A stretch of DNA of 64,000 nucleotides from Thioalkalivibrio sulfidiphilus HL-EbGr7 (GCF_000021985.1 NC_011901.1:2418001-2482000), one strand, 5' to 3'. Shown: positions 11,021 to 21,992, counted from the first letter of the stretch. Notes: generated by a model not told the origin, from the sequence alone. Translations and numbers: made by a program.

Positions 11021-11608
11021 ATGTGCACACGTAACTGGACGCTCTCTCTTGTGATGCTGGTGCTGCTTGCATTTAGTGGTAATGCACAGTCCTTTGAGCT
11101 CACACCCGATGACATGATAGAACGCTATTATCACCCGTCGGGGCAGTGTGCCGGGGAGGCCGCTCAGGCCGGGTGCATTGCCGATGTGTTCGGTCTGGAG
11201 GACGGTAGCAGCCTTAGTCTGCTGTACCGCTCCGACTTCGGTGGTAGCGATAGTGGCGAACTCGCCTCCTCCTACACCACAACCTTCTTCCCAGAAGCGG
11301 GCGATCCCTACAACGCCTACATCAGATGGGAAGGCCCGGATCTTATCTCCTGTCCTGAGTGTTACCTGGTGGTCAAGGATGGAAACACCAACCCCAACTA
11401 CTACTTCTACGCGTTCGAGGTCGGGGACTGGGATGGTATGGAGACTATCAGCCTGCTCGGGTTCTGGGAGGAGACCCGAGGTGCGATCTCTCATGTTTCC
11501 ATCTATGGTGGTAAGCCCGTCGGTGTACCCGAGCCTGGCCCGCTGGCCCTGCTTGGTATCGGTCTCCTGGCCATGACCATGGCAGCCCGCCGCCGCCGAA
11601 ACAACTGA
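11021..11608 (+). CDS. PEP-CTERM sorting-signal protein, unknown function
   Basis: 195 aa exported protein. Signal peptide at residues 1-24 (LSLVMLVLLAFSGNAQS). The C terminus is a complete PEP-CTERM signal: VPEPGPLALLGIGLLAM followed by the basic tail ARRRRNN, predicting processing by an exosortase, which is not in this window. The central part has Asp/Tyr/Gly-rich beta-type sequence and two Cys pairs (CAGEAAQAGC; CPEC) but no domain I recognise. The ATG at 11021 has AAGGAAG about 8 nt upstream. Monocistronic, with its own promoter and terminator. Confidence 0.9.
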   Translation: MCTRNWTLSLVMLVLLAFSGNAQSFELTPDDMIERYYHPSGQCAGEAAQAGCIADVFGLEDGSSLSLLYRSDFGGSDSGELASSYTTTFFPEAGDPYNAYIRWEGPDLISCPECYLVVKDGNTNPNYYFYAFEVGDWDGMETISLLGFWEETRGAISHVSIYGGKPVGVPEPGPLALLGIGLLAMTMAARRRRNN

Positions 11609-11641
11609 TCTGATCATCTGACCCATCAGCAGCTGTACCCG

Positions 11642-11671
11642 CACGGGGCCTTCGGGCCCCGTGTTCTTTTT
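11642..11671 (+). terminator. rho-independent terminator after PEP-CTERM gene
   Basis: CACGGGGCC-TTCG-GGCCCCGTG forms a 9-bp GC-rich stem closed by a UUCG tetraloop and is followed by TTCTTTTTA. It begins 33 nt after the stop codon. Confidence 0.9.
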
Positions 11672-11725
11672 ATCCCCTGCCCGGCGGCAGTAAGCTACCA
11701 GACACTCAGGCAACTCCAGCCCGGG

Positions 11726-12454
11726 TCATGCCACACACCGCACCTCGTCACCCACGCCGACACTCAGCTGCAGATCGGCACGGCCCTGGTTGACCGCGAT
11801 CTCCACCAGCCCGAAGGCGTTCTCGTACCAGAAGGCCGCCCCCGCTGGGACTGCACCGAAGGTCCTCGCATTGGCGACGCGCTGAGATCCCACCCGCAGC
11901 AGCGTATTCTTGTCCAGCTGTTCGGCCCGCAGGCCGGTCATGATGTTGCCGTAGTGATCCACGTAGATGACCTCGGCAAGATCACGCACCCAGCCATACC
12001 CCTGCATCCCGGCAGGGTCCATGGCAATGCATTCGGGCAGCCTGCCCTGCGCCAGCCCGGCCGCCACGGGCGCGAACCAGTCCCTGCCATGGAAGCTCGA
12101 TGAGAGCCATTCAGGACGCCACTGGATGCGCCACAGGCGCACCTCCCGGGCATTGTTGGCAACCCGACTGAGAAGGCCATTGTCGGGCCCTACGAACCAG
12201 CGACCGTCGGCCTCAAGGATCAGGCCGTCACGCTCGGTGCCCACTCCGGGATCCACCACGGCAAGCCAGATGCTGTCGGTGGGATAGAAGGACACCAGGG
12301 AGGCGAGCAGGTAGGCCGAGGCCCGGGCGTCGAAAGCGGGCGCATCAGCGCAGGCGTCCACGACAGGACGCGCAGGATAAGCAGCCTGGAGCACGGCGCG
12401 GACCTGGCCAAGGTAAGGCCCGGCAATGCCGAAGTCGGTGAACAGGACGAACAT
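11726..12454 (-). CDS. SAM hydroxide adenosyltransferase (DUF62 family)
   Basis: 242 aa. This family converts S-adenosylmethionine and hydroxide to adenosine and methionine. Motifs seen: FTDFGIAGPYLGQ at the N terminus, VVDPGVGTERDGL near residue 80, FVGPDNGLL near 101 and YVDHYGNIMTGL near 176. The start is the ATG at 12454 (MFVLFTDFG). Upstream in-frame codons derive from an AAGTGGC tandem repeat and are not family sequence. It is the last gene after rplQ on this strand, beyond the alpha-operon terminator. Confidence 0.85.
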   Translation of the reverse strand: MFVLFTDFGIAGPYLGQVRAVLQAAYPARPVVDACADAPAFDARASAYLLASLVSFYPTDSIWLAVVDPGVGTERDGLILEADGRWFVGPDNGLLSRVANNAREVRLWRIQWRPEWLSSSFHGRDWFAPVAAGLAQGRLPECIAMDPAGMQGYGWVRDLAEVIYVDHYGNIMTGLRAEQLDKNTLLRVGSQRVANARTFGAVPAGAAFWYENAFGLVEIAVNQGRADLQLSVGVGDEVRCVA

Positions 12455-12455
12455 G

Positions 12456-12491
12456 GGGCAAGTGGCAAGTGGCAAGTGGCAAGTGGCAAGG
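12456..12491. repeat. AAGTGGC heptamer tandem array (single arm)
   Basis: Five near-perfect copies of the 7-nt unit AAGTGGC directly abut the start codon of the SAM hydroxide adenosyltransferase gene. Unlike most heptamer elements here, no complementary arm is visible nearby. The same unit, with a second arm, forms the hairpin at 41502-41568. Confidence 0.85.
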
Positions 12492-12531
12492 GAAAGCATA
12501 GGACATGCACGCCTGCTTGACGCTTGTGCAC

Positions 12532-12557
12532 AAAAAAGCCGGCTAATGGCCGGCTTT
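12532..12557 (-). terminator. rho-independent terminator of the alpha operon
   Basis: On the minus strand GAAAGCCGGCCATTAGCC closes a GC-rich stem (AAAGCCGGC/GCCGGCTTT) followed by a T run. It lies about 30 nt beyond the rplQ stop and marks the end of the ribosomal supercluster. Confidence 0.88.
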
Positions 12558-12586
12558 CTTGTGTCTGGCTGTCGCGCCCGGGAAGA

Positions 12587-12991
12587 TCACTCCTCCTTGG
12601 CGGACTCCACGGCAGGGGCTTCCTCGGTGAGCTCGGGACGATCCACCAGCTCGACAAAGGCCATGGGGGCATTATCACCAGGACGGTTGCCGCACTTCAG
12701 GATGCGCATGTAGCCGCCAGGACGGGTCTGGTAGCGGGGACCCAGTTCCTGGAACAGCTTGCCGACCATTTCCTTGTCACGCAGACGGGCGAAGGCGACG
12801 CGGCGCTTGTGCACGTTGTCCACCTTGGCCAGGGTGATCAGGGGCTCGGCCACGCGGCGCAGTTCCTTGGCCTTGGGCAGGGTGGTCTTGATCACCTCGT
12901 GACGGAACAGGGAGGCGGTCATGTTCTGGAGCGTCGCCTTGCGGTGAGCACTGTTGCGGCTCAGCTGCCGCCCACTATTACGATGGCGCAT
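12587..12991 (-). CDS. rplQ: 50S ribosomal protein L17
   Basis: 134 aa. The N terminus [17 protein letters not shown] is diagnostic. The C-terminal tail is acidic (PAVESAKEE), a few residues longer than the 127-aa E. coli protein. Last gene of the alpha operon, 34 nt after rpoA. L17 lies near the peptide exit tunnel. Confidence 0.97.
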   Translation of the reverse strand: MRHRNSGRQLSRNSAHRKATLQNMTASLFRHEVIKTTLPKAKELRRVAEPLITLAKVDNVHKRRVAFARLRDKEMVGKLFQELGPRYQTRPGGYMRILKCGNRPGDNAPMAFVELVDRPELTEEAPAVESAKEE

Positions 12992-13025
12992 GGGTGTAAT
13001 TCCTGTCGTTCAAACTTGGGGGACG

Positions 13026-14030
13026 TCAGCCGGAGGCCTTCTTGTCCTGATCCTTGAGACCCGGCGGGGGCCAGTTCTCAAGGCGCATGCCCATGGAAAG
13101 GCCATGGGAGGCCAGCACGTCCTTGATCTCGGTCAGGGACTTCTTGCCCAGATTCGGGGTCTTGAGCAGCTCCACCTCGGTGCGCTGGATCAGGTCACCG
13201 ATGTAGTAGATGTTCTCGGCCTTCAGGCAGTTGGCGGAGCGCACGGTCAGCTCCAGGTCATCTACGGGACGCAGCAGGATGGGGTCGATCTCCATCTGCT
13301 TGCTCTCGGTGACGGTGCTCTCGTCGCCCTGCAGTTCGACAAACGCGGCCAGCTGGCTCTGCAGGATGCCGGCGGCCTGGCGGATGGCGTCATCGGCCTC
13401 CACGGTGCCGTTGGTCTCCAGCTCGATGACCAGACGGTCCATGTCGGTACGCTGCTCCACACGGGCGCTCTCGACCTTGTAGGCCACGCGACGGATGGGG
13501 CTGAAGCTGGCATCCAGCATCAGGCGACCGATGGGACGGTCCTCGGACTCGGAGCTGCGACGGGCGGTCACGGGCTGGTAGCCACGGCCGCGGCCCAGCT
13601 TCAGGCTCATGGACAGCTCGCCGTTCTTGGTCAGGTGGGCGATCACGTGCTCCGGATTGACGATTTCCACGTCATGATCCAGGGTGATGTCGCCGGCGGT
13701 GACCACGCCCGGGCCCTTCTTCTTCAGGGTCAGGGTGGCCTCATCGCGGTTGTGCATGCGCAGGGCGATGCCCTTGAGGTTCAGCAGGATATCGACCACG
13801 TCCTCCTGCACACCCTCGATGGAGGTGTACTCGTGGAGCACACCCTCGATCTCCGCTTCCACCACCGCGGCGCCCGGAATGGAAGACAGCAGGATACGGC
13901 GCAGGGCATTGCCCAGGGTATGGCCGAAACCGCGCTCCAGAGGCTCGAGCACCACCTTGGCCTGCCGATCGCTGACACTGGTGACCTCGATGTGGCGAGG
14001 CTTGAGGAGTTCGTTGACTTTGGTCTGCAT
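13026..14030 (-). CDS. rpoA: RNA polymerase alpha subunit
   Basis: 334 aa. Dimerising N-terminal domain (about 1-230; [20 protein letters not shown]), a linker, and a C-terminal domain (about 250-325; [20 protein letters not shown]) that binds UP elements and activators such as CRP. Full length. It lies between rpsD and rplQ as in other proteobacteria. Confidence 0.98.
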   Translation of the reverse strand: MQTKVNELLKPRHIEVTSVSDRQAKVVLEPLERGFGHTLGNALRRILLSSIPGAAVVEAEIEGVLHEYTSIEGVQEDVVDILLNLKGIALRMHNRDEATLTLKKKGPGVVTAGDITLDHDVEIVNPEHVIAHLTKNGELSMSLKLGRGRGYQPVTARRSSESEDRPIGRLMLDASFSPIRRVAYKVESARVEQRTDMDRLVIELETNGTVEADDAIRQAAGILQSQLAAFVELQGDESTVTESKQMEIDPILLRPVDDLELTVRSANCLKAENIYYIGDLIQRTEVELLKTPNLGKKSLTEIKDVLASHGLSMGMRLENWPPPGLKDQDKKASG

Positions 14031-14048
14031 TGAAGACCCCGTATTCGT

Positions 14049-14669
14049 TTACTTGGAGTAGAGCTCCACCACCAGAGACTCATTGATCTCGGCTGGCAGT
14101 TCGCTACGTTCCGGAATGCTCTTGAAGACGCCTTCCATTTTCTTGGTGTCCACTTCGACCCACTCGGGGAAGCCGAACTGCTCGGCGAGCGTCAGGGAAT
14201 CCTGGATGCGCACCTGCTTCTTGGCCTTCTCGCGGACAGCCACCACGTCGGAGGGCTGGACCTGGTAGGAGGCGATGTTCACCGCCTGGCCGTTGACCTG
14301 GATGGCCTTGTGGCTGACCAGCTGGCGTGCCTCGGCGCGGGTGGCGCCAAAGCCCATGCGGTAGACCACGTTGTCCAGACGACGCTCCAGCAGCTGCAGC
14401 AGGTTCTCACCCGTGGAGCCCTTCATGCGGGAGGCAGTCTTGTAGTAGTTGCGGAACTGGCGCTCCAGCACACCATAGATGCGGCGCAGCTTCTGCTTCT
14501 CGCGCAGCTGCAGGCCGTAGTCGGACAGGCGGGCACGGCGATCGCCGTGCTGGCCAGGGGCCTTGTCCAGCTTGCACTTGGTGTCGAGGGAGCGGCCGCG
14601 GCCTTTCAGAAAAAGGTCGGTGCCTTCCCGGCGGCTCAGTTTGCACTTGGGACCAATGTATCTTGCCAT
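14049..14669 (-). CDS. rpsD: 30S ribosomal protein S4
   Basis: 206 aa. [20 protein letters not shown] opens the protein; an S4 RNA-binding domain follows near residues 97-160 ([20 protein letters not shown]). Primary 16S rRNA binder; in E. coli it represses translation of the alpha operon by binding the rpsM leader. Position between rpsK and rpoA is standard. Confidence 0.97.
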   Translation of the reverse strand: MARYIGPKCKLSRREGTDLFLKGRGRSLDTKCKLDKAPGQHGDRRARLSDYGLQLREKQKLRRIYGVLERQFRNYYKTASRMKGSTGENLLQLLERRLDNVVYRMGFGATRAEARQLVSHKAIQVNGQAVNIASYQVQPSDVVAVREKAKKQVRIQDSLTLAEQFGFPEWVEVDTKKMEGVFKSIPERSELPAEINESLVVELYSK

Positions 14670-14684
14670 CTGGGGAACTCCGGA

Positions 14685-15074
14685 CTAGACGCGGCGCTTT
14701 TTGGGCGGACGGCAGCCGTTATGAGGAATCGGGGTGATGTCGCTGATGTTCAGGATCTTGAAACCCGCGTTGTTCAGCGCACGCACGGCGGATTCACGAC
14801 CGGGGCCGGGGCCACGAACCAGGACTTCCAGGTTCTTCAGGCCGTATTCCTGGGCAGCCGTGCCGGCACGCTCGGCAGCCACCTGGGCGGCGAACGGGGT
14901 GCTCTTGCGGGAGCCACGGAAGCCGGAACCACCGGAGGTCGCCCAGGACAGGGTGTTGCCCTGGCGATCGGTGATGGTCACGATCGTGTTGTTGAAAGTG
15001 GCGTAAATGTGCGCAATGCCGTCGGATACGGTCTTCTTGACCTTCTTCCGGGTGCGGGTCGGAGCCTGTGCCAT
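14685..15074 (-). CDS. rpsK: 30S ribosomal protein S11
   Basis: 129 aa. [20 protein letters not shown] and the basic C terminus [18 protein letters not shown] identify S11, a platform protein near the decoding site. 15 nt before rpsD. Confidence 0.97.
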
Positions 15075-15102
15075 ATATAAAATGTCCTGTCAGAAAGCAG
15101 TA

Positions 15103-15459
15103 TTACTTGCGAATCGGACGGCGCGGACCCTTGCGGGTACGGGCATTGGTCCGGGTGCGCTGCCCACGCAGGGGCAGTCCGCGGCGATGACGGAGTCCAC
15201 GGTAGCAACCGAGGTCCATCAAGCGCTTGATATTCATGGAAACCTCGCGTCGGAGGTCACCTTCCACCGGGAACTGGCCCACCGCGGCACGAAGCTTTTC
15301 CACTTCCTCTTCAGTGAGGTCGCGGATCTTCATGTCCGGCTTCACGCCCGTCGCCTCGCAGATCTTCTGCGCACGGGTGCGGCCAATGCCGTAGATCGCG
15401 GTCAACGCAATCACGGTGTGCTTGTTGTCGGGGATGTTGACGCCTGCAACACGAGCCAT
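15103..15459 (-). CDS. rpsM: 30S ribosomal protein S13
   Basis: 118 aa. [20 protein letters not shown], a helix-two-turn-helix core ([18 protein letters not shown]) and a basic tail ([11 protein letters not shown]) contacting the P-site tRNA. First gene of the alpha operon. The 67-nt gap from rpmJ is where the S4-responsive pseudoknot occurs in enterics; I could not establish such a fold here by eye. Confidence 0.97.
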   Translation of the reverse strand: MARVAGVNIPDNKHTVIALTAIYGIGRTRAQKICEATGVKPDMKIRDLTEEEVEKLRAAVGQFPVEGDLRREVSMNIKRLMDLGCYRGLRHRRGLPLRGQRTRTNARTRKGPRRPIRK

Positions 15460-15526
15460 TCGTAAATCTCCACGAACCGGCGGAAAAGCGCGGTATTGTA
15501 TCCAGTTAGTCCTGCCGAATCAATTC

Positions 15527-15640
15527 TTAGCCCTGGCGCTGCTTGTGGCGCGGATCCTTGCAGATCACGCGAACCACACCATTGCGCCGGATGACCTTGC
15601 AATTGCGGCAGATCGTCTTAACAGAGGCACGTACTTTCAT
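15527..15640 (-). CDS. rpmJ: 50S ribosomal protein L36
   Basis: 37 aa, translated from the ATG at 15640 to the TAA at 15527-15529. Sequence begins [20 protein letters not shown]; the zinc ligands C11, C14, C27 and H32 are all present, so this is the zinc-binding (C+) form. It lies between secY and rpsM, the usual gammaproteobacterial place. Confidence 0.95.
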   Translation of the reverse strand: MKVRASVKTICRNCKVIRRNGVVRVICKDPRHKQRQG

Positions 15641-15668
15641 TGCTCTATCCTCAGTCTGGACAGCTGCT

Positions 15669-17024
15669 TCAGCGCAGCATGCCCGATTTACCATAACCCT
15701 TCAGGTTCGCCTTCTTCATGAGCCCTTCGTACTGATGGGACATCAGGTGGGCCTGAAGCTGGGCCATGAAATCCATGACCACAATCACGATGATCAGCAG
15801 GGACGTGCCGCCGAAGTAGAATGGCACATTCCAGTACAGGATCATGAACTCGGGGAGCAGACACACGGCGGTGATGTAGATCGCACCCACCGCGGTCAAC
15901 CGGGTCATGACACCATCGATGTAACGCTCCGTCTGCATCCCTGGACGGATGCCGGGGATGAACGCCCCGGACTTTTTCAGGTTGTCGGCCGTCTCCCGCG
16001 AATTGAACACCAGCGCGGTGTAGAAAAAGCAGAAGAAGATGATCGCAGCCGCATAGAACATCACGTACAGCGGCTGACCCGGGGCCAGCGTGGTCGAGAT
16101 GTCACGCAGCCAGGTCATCCCTTCGGCCTGGCCGAACCAGGTTCCCAGCGTCGCCGGGAACAGGATAATACTCGAAGCGAAGATGGGGGGAATCACACCC
16201 GCCATGTTCAGCTTCAGGGGCAGATGGCTGCTCTGCCCGCCATACACCTTGCGGCCCACCTGGCGCTTGGCGTAGTTCACGGTAATGCGCCGCTGGCCAC
16301 GCTCCACGAACACCACGAAGGCCGTCACTGCCAGGGCCATGATGATGAGCAGCATCACGAAGGCCGGGGACAGCTCGCCGGTGCGGGCCAGTTCCAGGGT
16401 GCCACCAATGGCGGCCGGCAGGCCCGCCACGATGCCCGCAAAGATGATGATGGAGATACCGTTGCCGATACCCCGCTCGGTGATCTGCTCACCCAGCCAC
16501 ATCAGGAACATGGTACCCGTCACCAGGGTCACCACCGTGGTGAAGATAAAACCGGGCCCCGGTGCGATGGCCATGCTCATGCCGCCGATCTGCTGGCCGT
16601 TCAGGGCGATGGCAATACCGATACTCTGGAACAGCGCAAGGGCCACAGTCCCGTAACGGGTGTACTGGGTGATCTTGCGGCGGCCGGCCTCGCCTTCCTT
16701 CTTCAACTGCTGCAGGCTCGGCACCGTGGCGCTGAGCAGCTGCATGATAATGGCAGCGGAGATGTAGGGCATCACGCCCAGGGCGAAGATGCTCAGCCGC
16801 TCCAGGGCGCCACCGGAGAACATGTTGAACATGTCCAGGATGGTGCCGCTGTGCTGGTCGAAAAACTGCGCCATGGCCACAGGGTTGATGCCCGGCACCG
16901 GGATGAAGGTCCCGATCCGGTACACCACCAGGGCCAGCAGCACGAAGACCAGACGCTGCCGGAGTTCAGTCAGCTTGCCGATCCCGCCCAGCGAGCCAGC
17001 CATGCCTGCGCGCGGGTTCGCCAC
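15669..17024 (-). CDS. secY: protein translocase subunit SecY
   Basis: 451 aa, about ten membrane helices. Central channel of the Sec translocon with SecE (42116) and SecG. Characteristic segments: [14 protein letters not shown] near residue 35, [13 protein letters not shown] near 83, and a cytoplasmic loop [20 protein letters not shown] near 255. The start is GTG at 17024, preceded by GAGGAG that overlaps the rplO end, indicating coupling to L15 synthesis. Confidence 0.97.
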   Translation of the reverse strand: MANPRAGMAGSLGGIGKLTELRQRLVFVLLALVVYRIGTFIPVPGINPVAMAQFFDQHSGTILDMFNMFSGGALERLSIFALGVMPYISAAIIMQLLSATVPSLQQLKKEGEAGRRKITQYTRYGTVALALFQSIGIAIALNGQQIGGMSMAIAPGPGFIFTTVVTLVTGTMFLMWLGEQITERGIGNGISIIIFAGIVAGLPAAIGGTLELARTGELSPAFVMLLIIMALAVTAFVVFVERGQRRITVNYAKRQVGRKVYGGQSSHLPLKLNMAGVIPPIFASSIILFPATLGTWFGQAEGMTWLRDISTTLAPGQPLYVMFYAAAIIFFCFFYTALVFNSRETADNLKKSGAFIPGIRPGMQTERYIDGVMTRLTAVGAIYITAVCLLPEFMILYWNVPFYFGGTSLLIIVIVVMDFMAQLQAHLMSHQYEGLMKKANLKGYGKSGMLR

Positions 17025-17028
17025 TTAC

Positions 17029-17460
17029 TTACTCCTCGATCTTGCCGCCGGCGGCCTCGATGGCCTCACGGGCACCCTTGGTCACGGCGACACCCTTCAG
17101 GGTCACGGCCTTTTCCAGCTTGCCGGAAGCGATCACCTTGGCGCGCAGGGTCTGGGCAGGCACGACGCTCGCCTTGATCAGCGCAGCCAGGTCAATGGTG
17201 CCTTCCAGGCCGGCCAGCTCATGCAGGCGGACCTCGGCGACACGCAGGGACTTGCGGGAGTTGAAGCCCACCTTCGGAAGACGGCGCTGCAGGGGCATCT
17301 GGCCGCCTTCAAAGCCCACCTTGTGGTAGCCGCCGGCACGGGCCTTCTGACCCTTGTGACCGCGACCAGCGGTCTTGCCCAGGCCGGAACCGATGCCGCG
17401 GCCCACGCGCTTGGCGCTGGGACGGCTGCCCGGGGCGGGCGCAATGGAATTCAGACGCAT
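17029..17460 (-). CDS. rplO: 50S ribosomal protein L15
   Basis: 143 aa. Gly/Lys-rich N terminus ([20 protein letters not shown]) and C-terminal globular domain ([20 protein letters not shown]). Late assembly protein of the large subunit. Directly after rpmD, as in the spc operon. Confidence 0.97.
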   Translation of the reverse strand: MRLNSIAPAPGSRPSAKRVGRGIGSGLGKTAGRGHKGQKARAGGYHKVGFEGGQMPLQRRLPKVGFNSRKSLRVAEVRLHELAGLEGTIDLAALIKASVVPAQTLRAKVIASGKLEKAVTLKGVAVTKGAREAIEAAGGKIEE

Positions 17461-17461
17461 G

Positions 17462-17650
17462 TCAGGCTTCCTCCACCTTGAGCATGTAGGAGACCTTGTT
17501 GATCATCCCGCGGTTCTCCGGGGTGTCTTTCACCACCACCGGGCTATGAATACGGCGCACACCCAGGCCACGCACGCAGGCGATATGGGCCTTGAGGCGA
17601 CCGTTGAGGCTGCGCACCAGCGTAACCTTGAGATCTTTTGCATTCGCCAT
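17462..17650 (-). CDS. rpmD: 50S ribosomal protein L30
   Basis: 62 aa from the ATG at 17650 ([14 protein letters not shown]). A TTG two codons upstream is possible but the ATG fits the family better. Conserved [20 protein letters not shown] stretch. Short gaps to rpsE and rplO indicate one transcript. Confidence 0.93.
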   Translation of the reverse strand: MANAKDLKVTLVRSLNGRLKAHIACVRGLGVRRIHSPVVVKDTPENRGMINKVSYMLKVEEA

Positions 17651-17656
17651 GATCAA

Positions 17657-18160
17657 TTACCCCAGGATCTCTTCGAGCTTCTTGCCGCGCTTGGAGGCAA
17701 CCAGCTCGGGAGCGTGAACAGCGCCCAGACCGTTGAGGGTGGCCTGAACGACGTTGATCGGGTTGCGCGAGCCGATGCACTTGGCCAGCACGTTACGCAC
17801 ACCGGCCACTTCGAGCACGGCGCGCATGGCGCCGCCGGCGATGATGCCAGTACCCTCGGAAGCAGGCTGCATGAACACCTTGGCGGCACCATGGCGAGCG
17901 CTCACGGCATAGTGCAGCGTACCCTCGTTGAGCGGCACGGTACGCATGTTCTTGCGCGCGGACTCCATGGCCTTGGCGATGGCCAGCGGCACTTCACGCG
18001 CCTTGCCGTAACCCACGCCCACCTTGCCGTTGCCGTCACCCACCACGCTCAGCGCGGTGAAGCGGAACTGGCGGCCACCCTTGACCACCTTGGCCACACG
18101 GTTGACGGTAATCAGCTTTTCCTGCAGGCCGTCGGTCTCGTTGCTCTGAAAACTTGCCAT
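17657..18160 (-). CDS. rpsE: 30S ribosomal protein S5
   Basis: 167 aa. Double-stranded-RNA-binding-like N-terminal domain ([20 protein letters not shown]) and C-terminal domain containing [13 protein letters not shown]. Involved in decoding fidelity and the helicase function of the mRNA entry site. Basic loop residues around 20-30 are intact. Confidence 0.97.
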   Translation of the reverse strand: MASFQSNETDGLQEKLITVNRVAKVVKGGRQFRFTALSVVGDGNGKVGVGYGKAREVPLAIAKAMESARKNMRTVPLNEGTLHYAVSARHGAAKVFMQPASEGTGIIAGGAMRAVLEVAGVRNVLAKCIGSRNPINVVQATLNGLGAVHAPELVASKRGKKLEEILG

Positions 18161-18172
18161 GGGATCACCCTT

Positions 18173-18526
18173 TTAGAATTGCAGTCCGCCTTCACGGGCG
18201 GCATCGGCCAGCGCCTTCACGCGGCCATGATATTTGAAGCCGGAGCGATCAAACGCCACTTCGCTCACGCCCTTGGCCTTGGCGCGCTCAGCGATCACCT
18301 TGCCAATGGCTACGGCGGCGTCCACATTGCCGGTGCCCTTGAGATCCTTGGCCAGTTCGACTTCCACCGTGGAGGCAGCAGCCACCACCTCGGAGCCGTT
18401 GGGCGCGATCACCTGGGCATAGATGTGACGCGGAGTACGATGCACGCACAGCCGATGAACGCCGTTGTGGCGGATCTGATGGCGGGTGCGGGCGGCACGA
18501 CGCAGACGAGCTGATTTCTTATCCAT
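18173..18526 (-). CDS. rplR: 50S ribosomal protein L18
   Basis: 117 aa. [19 protein letters not shown] and the C terminus [20 protein letters not shown] are typical. Binds 5S rRNA with L5 and L25. In standard spc order between rplF and rpsE. Confidence 0.97.
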   Translation of the reverse strand: MDKKSARLRRAARTRHQIRHNGVHRLCVHRTPRHIYAQVIAPNGSEVVAAASTVEVELAKDLKGTGNVDAAVAIGKVIAERAKAKGVSEVAFDRSGFKYHGRVKALADAAREGGLQF

Positions 18527-18537
18527 TCCGAGTCACC

Positions 18538-19071
<534 letters not shown>

Positions 19072-19083
19072 GGTCTGAATCCC

Positions 19084-19479
19084 TTAGGCAACGATGCAAA
19101 GGACTTCGCCACCCTGCCCGAGGGCACGTGCGGCACGGTCAGTCATCACACCATTGGACGTGGAGACGATGGCAACACCCAGACCGCCGATCACCTTGGG
19201 AAGCTCGTCCTTGCTGCGGTAGATACGCAGGCCGGGACGGCTCACACGCTTGATCGTCTCGATCACGGGCTTGCCCTGGAAATACTTCAGCTTGATGTTC
19301 AGGACGGGCTTGCCGTCAGCGGCATCGACGCCGTAATCGGCAATGTAGCCCTCGTCCTTCAGCACCTTCGCGATGGACTCCTTGAGCTTCGAGGCAGGCA
19401 TGCTCACCTCGTTCTTGCTGGCGCGCTGACCATTGCGGATGCGGGTCAGCATATCGGCCACTGGATCGGTCATGCTCAT
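19084..19479 (-). CDS. rpsH: 30S ribosomal protein S8
   Basis: 131 aa. [16 protein letters not shown] at the N terminus and the conserved [20 protein letters not shown] near the C terminus. S8 is the autogenous repressor of the spc operon in E. coli, acting near the L5 start; that regulation is known for the family, not shown here. Confidence 0.97.
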   Translation of the reverse strand: MSMTDPVADMLTRIRNGQRASKNEVSMPASKLKESIAKVLKDEGYIADYGVDAADGKPVLNIKLKYFQGKPVIETIKRVSRPGLRIYRSKDELPKVIGGLGVAIVSTSNGVMTDRAARALGQGGEVLCIVA

Positions 19480-19493
19480 CTGTATTTATCCTC

Positions 19494-19799
19494 TTACCAG
19501 CTCGCCTTGACCAGGCCGGGGACGTCCCCACGCATGGCGGCTTCACGCAGCTTGTTACGGCCAAGACCGAACTTGCGGTAGTAACCCTTCGGACGCCCAG
19601 TCAGGTGGCAACGGTTACGCTGACGCGACTTGGAAGAATCGCGCGGCAGCTTCTGCAGGGCGATAACCGCCTGCATACGGGTCTCATATTCCGTTTCCGG
19701 ATTGCTGATCGTTGCCTTGAGCTCGGCGCGCTTGTTGGCGTACTTCTTGACCAGCTTGCTGCGCTTGAGCTCACGCTCCAACATGGACGTCTTGGCCAT
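19494..19799 (-). CDS. rpsN: 30S ribosomal protein S14
   Basis: 101 aa, the long zinc-independent form: the C-terminal region [20 protein letters not shown] carries one Cys instead of the four zinc-ligand cysteines of short S14. Starts [20 protein letters not shown]. Confidence 0.97.
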   Translation of the reverse strand: MAKTSMLERELKRSKLVKKYANKRAELKATISNPETEYETRMQAVIALQKLPRDSSKSRQRNRCHLTGRPKGYYRKFGLGRNKLREAAMRGDVPGLVKASW

Positions 19800-19811
19800 T
19801 AATCAAACCTC

Positions 19812-20351
19812 TCAGTGCTTGAAAGGGAAGCTGAACGCTGACAGCAGCGCACGGGCTTCCTCATCATTCTTAGCCGTGGTGGTAATGCTGATGTTCATAC
19901 CACGCAAGGCATCGATCTTGTCGTAATCAACTTCAGGGAAGATGATCTGTTCCTTGATACCCATGTTGTAGTTTCCGCGGCCATCGAAACCCTTCGGGTT
20001 CAGGCCACGGAAGTCACGCACGCGGGGCAGCGCGACGTTCACCAGGCGATCCAGGAACTCGTACATCGCTTCGCGGCGCAGGGTCACCATGCAGCCGATC
20101 GGATAGTCGTCGCGGATCTTGAACCCGGCGATGGACTTGCGAGCCTTGGTCACCACGGGCTTCTGACCCGCAATGGCGGTCATGTCCGACACGGCGTGCT
20201 CGATGATCTTTTTGTCACCGACCGCCTCACCCAGACCCATGTTGAGGGTGATCTTGGTGATGCGGGGGACTTCCATGACGTTGCTGTACTGGAATTTCTC
20301 CATCAGCTGCTTCATCACGGTGTCCCGGTAGAATTCTTTCAGCCTTGCCAT
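19812..20351 (-). CDS. rplE: 50S ribosomal protein L5
   Basis: 179 aa from the ATG at 20351 ([20 protein letters not shown]), preceded by AGGTGG at suitable spacing; a GTG three codons upstream is less likely. Conserved [15 protein letters not shown] and [17 protein letters not shown]. Binds 5S rRNA and contacts P-site tRNA. Confidence 0.96.
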   Translation of the reverse strand: MARLKEFYRDTVMKQLMEKFQYSNVMEVPRITKITLNMGLGEAVGDKKIIEHAVSDMTAIAGQKPVVTKARKSIAGFKIRDDYPIGCMVTLRREAMYEFLDRLVNVALPRVRDFRGLNPKGFDGRGNYNMGIKEQIIFPEVDYDKIDALRGMNISITTTAKNDEEARALLSAFSFPFKH

Positions 20352-20363
20352 CTCAGCCACCTA

Positions 20364-20681
20364 TCAAGCGTCCACAACTTCGTTGTCGGACTTGAAGTAA
20401 CGCACCTTGCGACCGTCTTCCAGAGTCTTGAAACCGACGCGATCACCCTTGCCCTTGGCCGGGTTGAACAGCATCACGTTGGAGACGTGAATCGGCATCT
20501 CCTTGTCGATGATGCCACCGGGCTGACCGGCAGTCGGGTTCGGCTTCTGGTGCTTCTTCACCATGTTGATGTTCTGCACCACGACGCGATCGTCGGTGAG
20601 AACCTTCACCACGGTGCCGCGGCGCCCCTTGTCTTTGCCTGCGGTGACGATGACGTCGTCACCCTGTTTGATCCTTTGCAT
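20364..20681 (-). CDS. rplX: 50S ribosomal protein L24
   Basis: 105 aa. KOW motif at the N terminus ([20 protein letters not shown]) and the conserved [17 protein letters not shown]. Assembly initiator of the 50S subunit. Confidence 0.96.
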   Translation of the reverse strand: MQRIKQGDDVIVTAGKDKGRRGTVVKVLTDDRVVVQNINMVKKHQKPNPTAGQPGGIIDKEMPIHVSNVMLFNPAKGKGDRVGFKTLEDGRKVRYFKSDNEVVDA

Positions 20682-20698
20682 CTCTCAATACCTCGACG

Positions 20699-21067
20699 TC
20701 AGAGCACTTCGGGTGCCAGGGAGATGATCTTCATGAACTTCTCGCCACGCAGCTCGCGGGTCACGGGCCCGAAGATACGGGTACCGATGGGCTGCAGCTG
20801 GTTGTTCAGCAGCACGGCAGCGTTGCGGTCGAAGCGCACGACGGAACCGTCGGGACGGCGCACACCCTTGGCGGTACGCACCACCACGGCGTTGTACACC
20901 TCGCCCTTCTTCACCTTGCCGCGCGGGATGGCGTCCTTGACGCTCACCTTGATGATGTCACCCACGCTGGCATACCGGCGATGGGATCCACCCAGCACCT
21001 TGATGCACTGAACCTTGCGGGCCCCGCTGTTATCGGCGGCATCCAGAACCGTCTGCATCTGAATCAT
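20699..21067 (-). CDS. rplN: 50S ribosomal protein L14
   Basis: 122 aa. [20 protein letters not shown] and the C-terminal [18 protein letters not shown] are diagnostic. Forms an intersubunit bridge and is the binding site of the silencing factor RsfS. Confidence 0.97.
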   Translation of the reverse strand: MIQMQTVLDAADNSGARKVQCIKVLGGSHRRYASVGDIIKVSVKDAIPRGKVKKGEVYNAVVVRTAKGVRRPDGSVVRFDRNAAVLLNNQLQPIGTRIFGPVTRELRGEKFMKIISLAPEVL

Positions 21068-21103
21068 GGTCTTATCTCACCTATCCGTTACATGGGCGAC
21101 CGG

Positions 21104-21367
21104 TCAGCCGGCGGCCTTCTCCAGCACCTTCACCAGGCGGAAGGTCTTGGTCTTGGACATGGGGCGGCACTCCTGCACCATCACCTTGTCACCCATGCGG
21201 GCCTCGTTGCCCTCATCGTGAACGTGCAGCTTGGTGGAACGCCGGATGTACTTGCCGTACAGCGGGTGACGCACCTTGCGCTCGATGAGGATGGTACGGG
21301 TCTTGTCCATCTTGTCGCTGACGACGCGACCGATGACCGCACGCTGTACTTTTGCTTCTTCACTCAT
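21104..21367 (-). CDS. rpsQ: 30S ribosomal protein S17
   Basis: 87 aa OB-fold protein ([40 protein letters not shown]). Two in-frame ATGs exist, at 21373 and 21367. I prefer 21367 because AGGTG lies 7 nt upstream; the first ATG overlaps the rpmC stop. Either way the two genes are translationally coupled. Confidence 0.95.
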   Translation of the reverse strand: MSEEAKVQRAVIGRVVSDKMDKTRTILIERKVRHPLYGKYIRRSTKLHVHDEGNEARMGDKVMVQECRPMSKTKTFRLVKVLEKAAG

Positions 21368-21369
21368 GT

Positions 21370-21567
21370 TCATTCACCTGCCACCGAACGCTCGTTCATG
21401 ACGGTCTTGATACGGGCAATATCCTTGCGGATCTTGCTGAACCGATCCGGGCGGGCCAGCTGGCCGGCACCACGCTGCATGCGCAGACCGAACTGTTCGC
21501 GCAGCAGTTCAAGCAGCTCCTTCTTGAGCTCCTCGTTGTTCTTCTCTCGCAGTTCAGAAGCCTTCAT
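21370..21567 (-). CDS. rpmC: 50S ribosomal protein L29
   Basis: 65 aa two-helix protein, [20 protein letters not shown], with the conserved [16 protein letters not shown]. The ATG at 21567 overlaps the rplP stop by one base (TGATG). Sits at the tunnel exit near L23, where trigger factor and SRP dock. Confidence 0.95.
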   Translation of the reverse strand: MKASELREKNNEELKKELLELLREQFGLRMQRGAGQLARPDRFSKIRKDIARIKTVMNERSVAGE

Positions 21568-21980
21568 CACATCACCGTCCGGGTCACAAACTGGGTCTTG
21601 ATGGGCAGCTTGGCAGCGGCAAGCTTGAACGCCTCGCGGGCGATCTCCTCGCTGACACCTTCCATCTCATACAGGATTCGGCCGGGCTGGACCTTGCAGA
21701 CCCAGTACTCCACGTTGCCCTTACCCTTACCCATACGCACTTCCAGGGGCTTCTTGGTGACAGGCACGTCTGGGAACACACGAATCCAGATCTTGCCGCC
21801 ACGCTTGATGTGGCGGGTCATGGCGCGTCGGGCGGCCTCGATCTGACGGGCAGTGAGTCGGCCGCGATCCTGAGCACGCAGGGCGTACTCACCGAAGCTG
21901 ACCTTGCCGCCCGAGAACGCCAGGCCACGGTTCTTGCCCGTGAACTGCTTCCGGAACTTGGTCCTCTTGGGCTGCAACAT
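21567..21980 (-). CDS. rplP: 50S ribosomal protein L16
   Basis: 137 aa. [20 protein letters not shown] and [19 protein letters not shown] are diagnostic. R81-type hydroxylation context ([10 protein letters not shown]) is conserved. Contacts A-site tRNA. Confidence 0.97.
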   Translation of the reverse strand: MLQPKRTKFRKQFTGKNRGLAFSGGKVSFGEYALRAQDRGRLTARQIEAARRAMTRHIKRGGKIWIRVFPDVPVTKKPLEVRMGKGKGNVEYWVCKVQPGRILYEMEGVSEEIAREAFKLAAAKLPIKTQFVTRTVM

Positions 21981-21992
21981 CTCGCAAACTCC

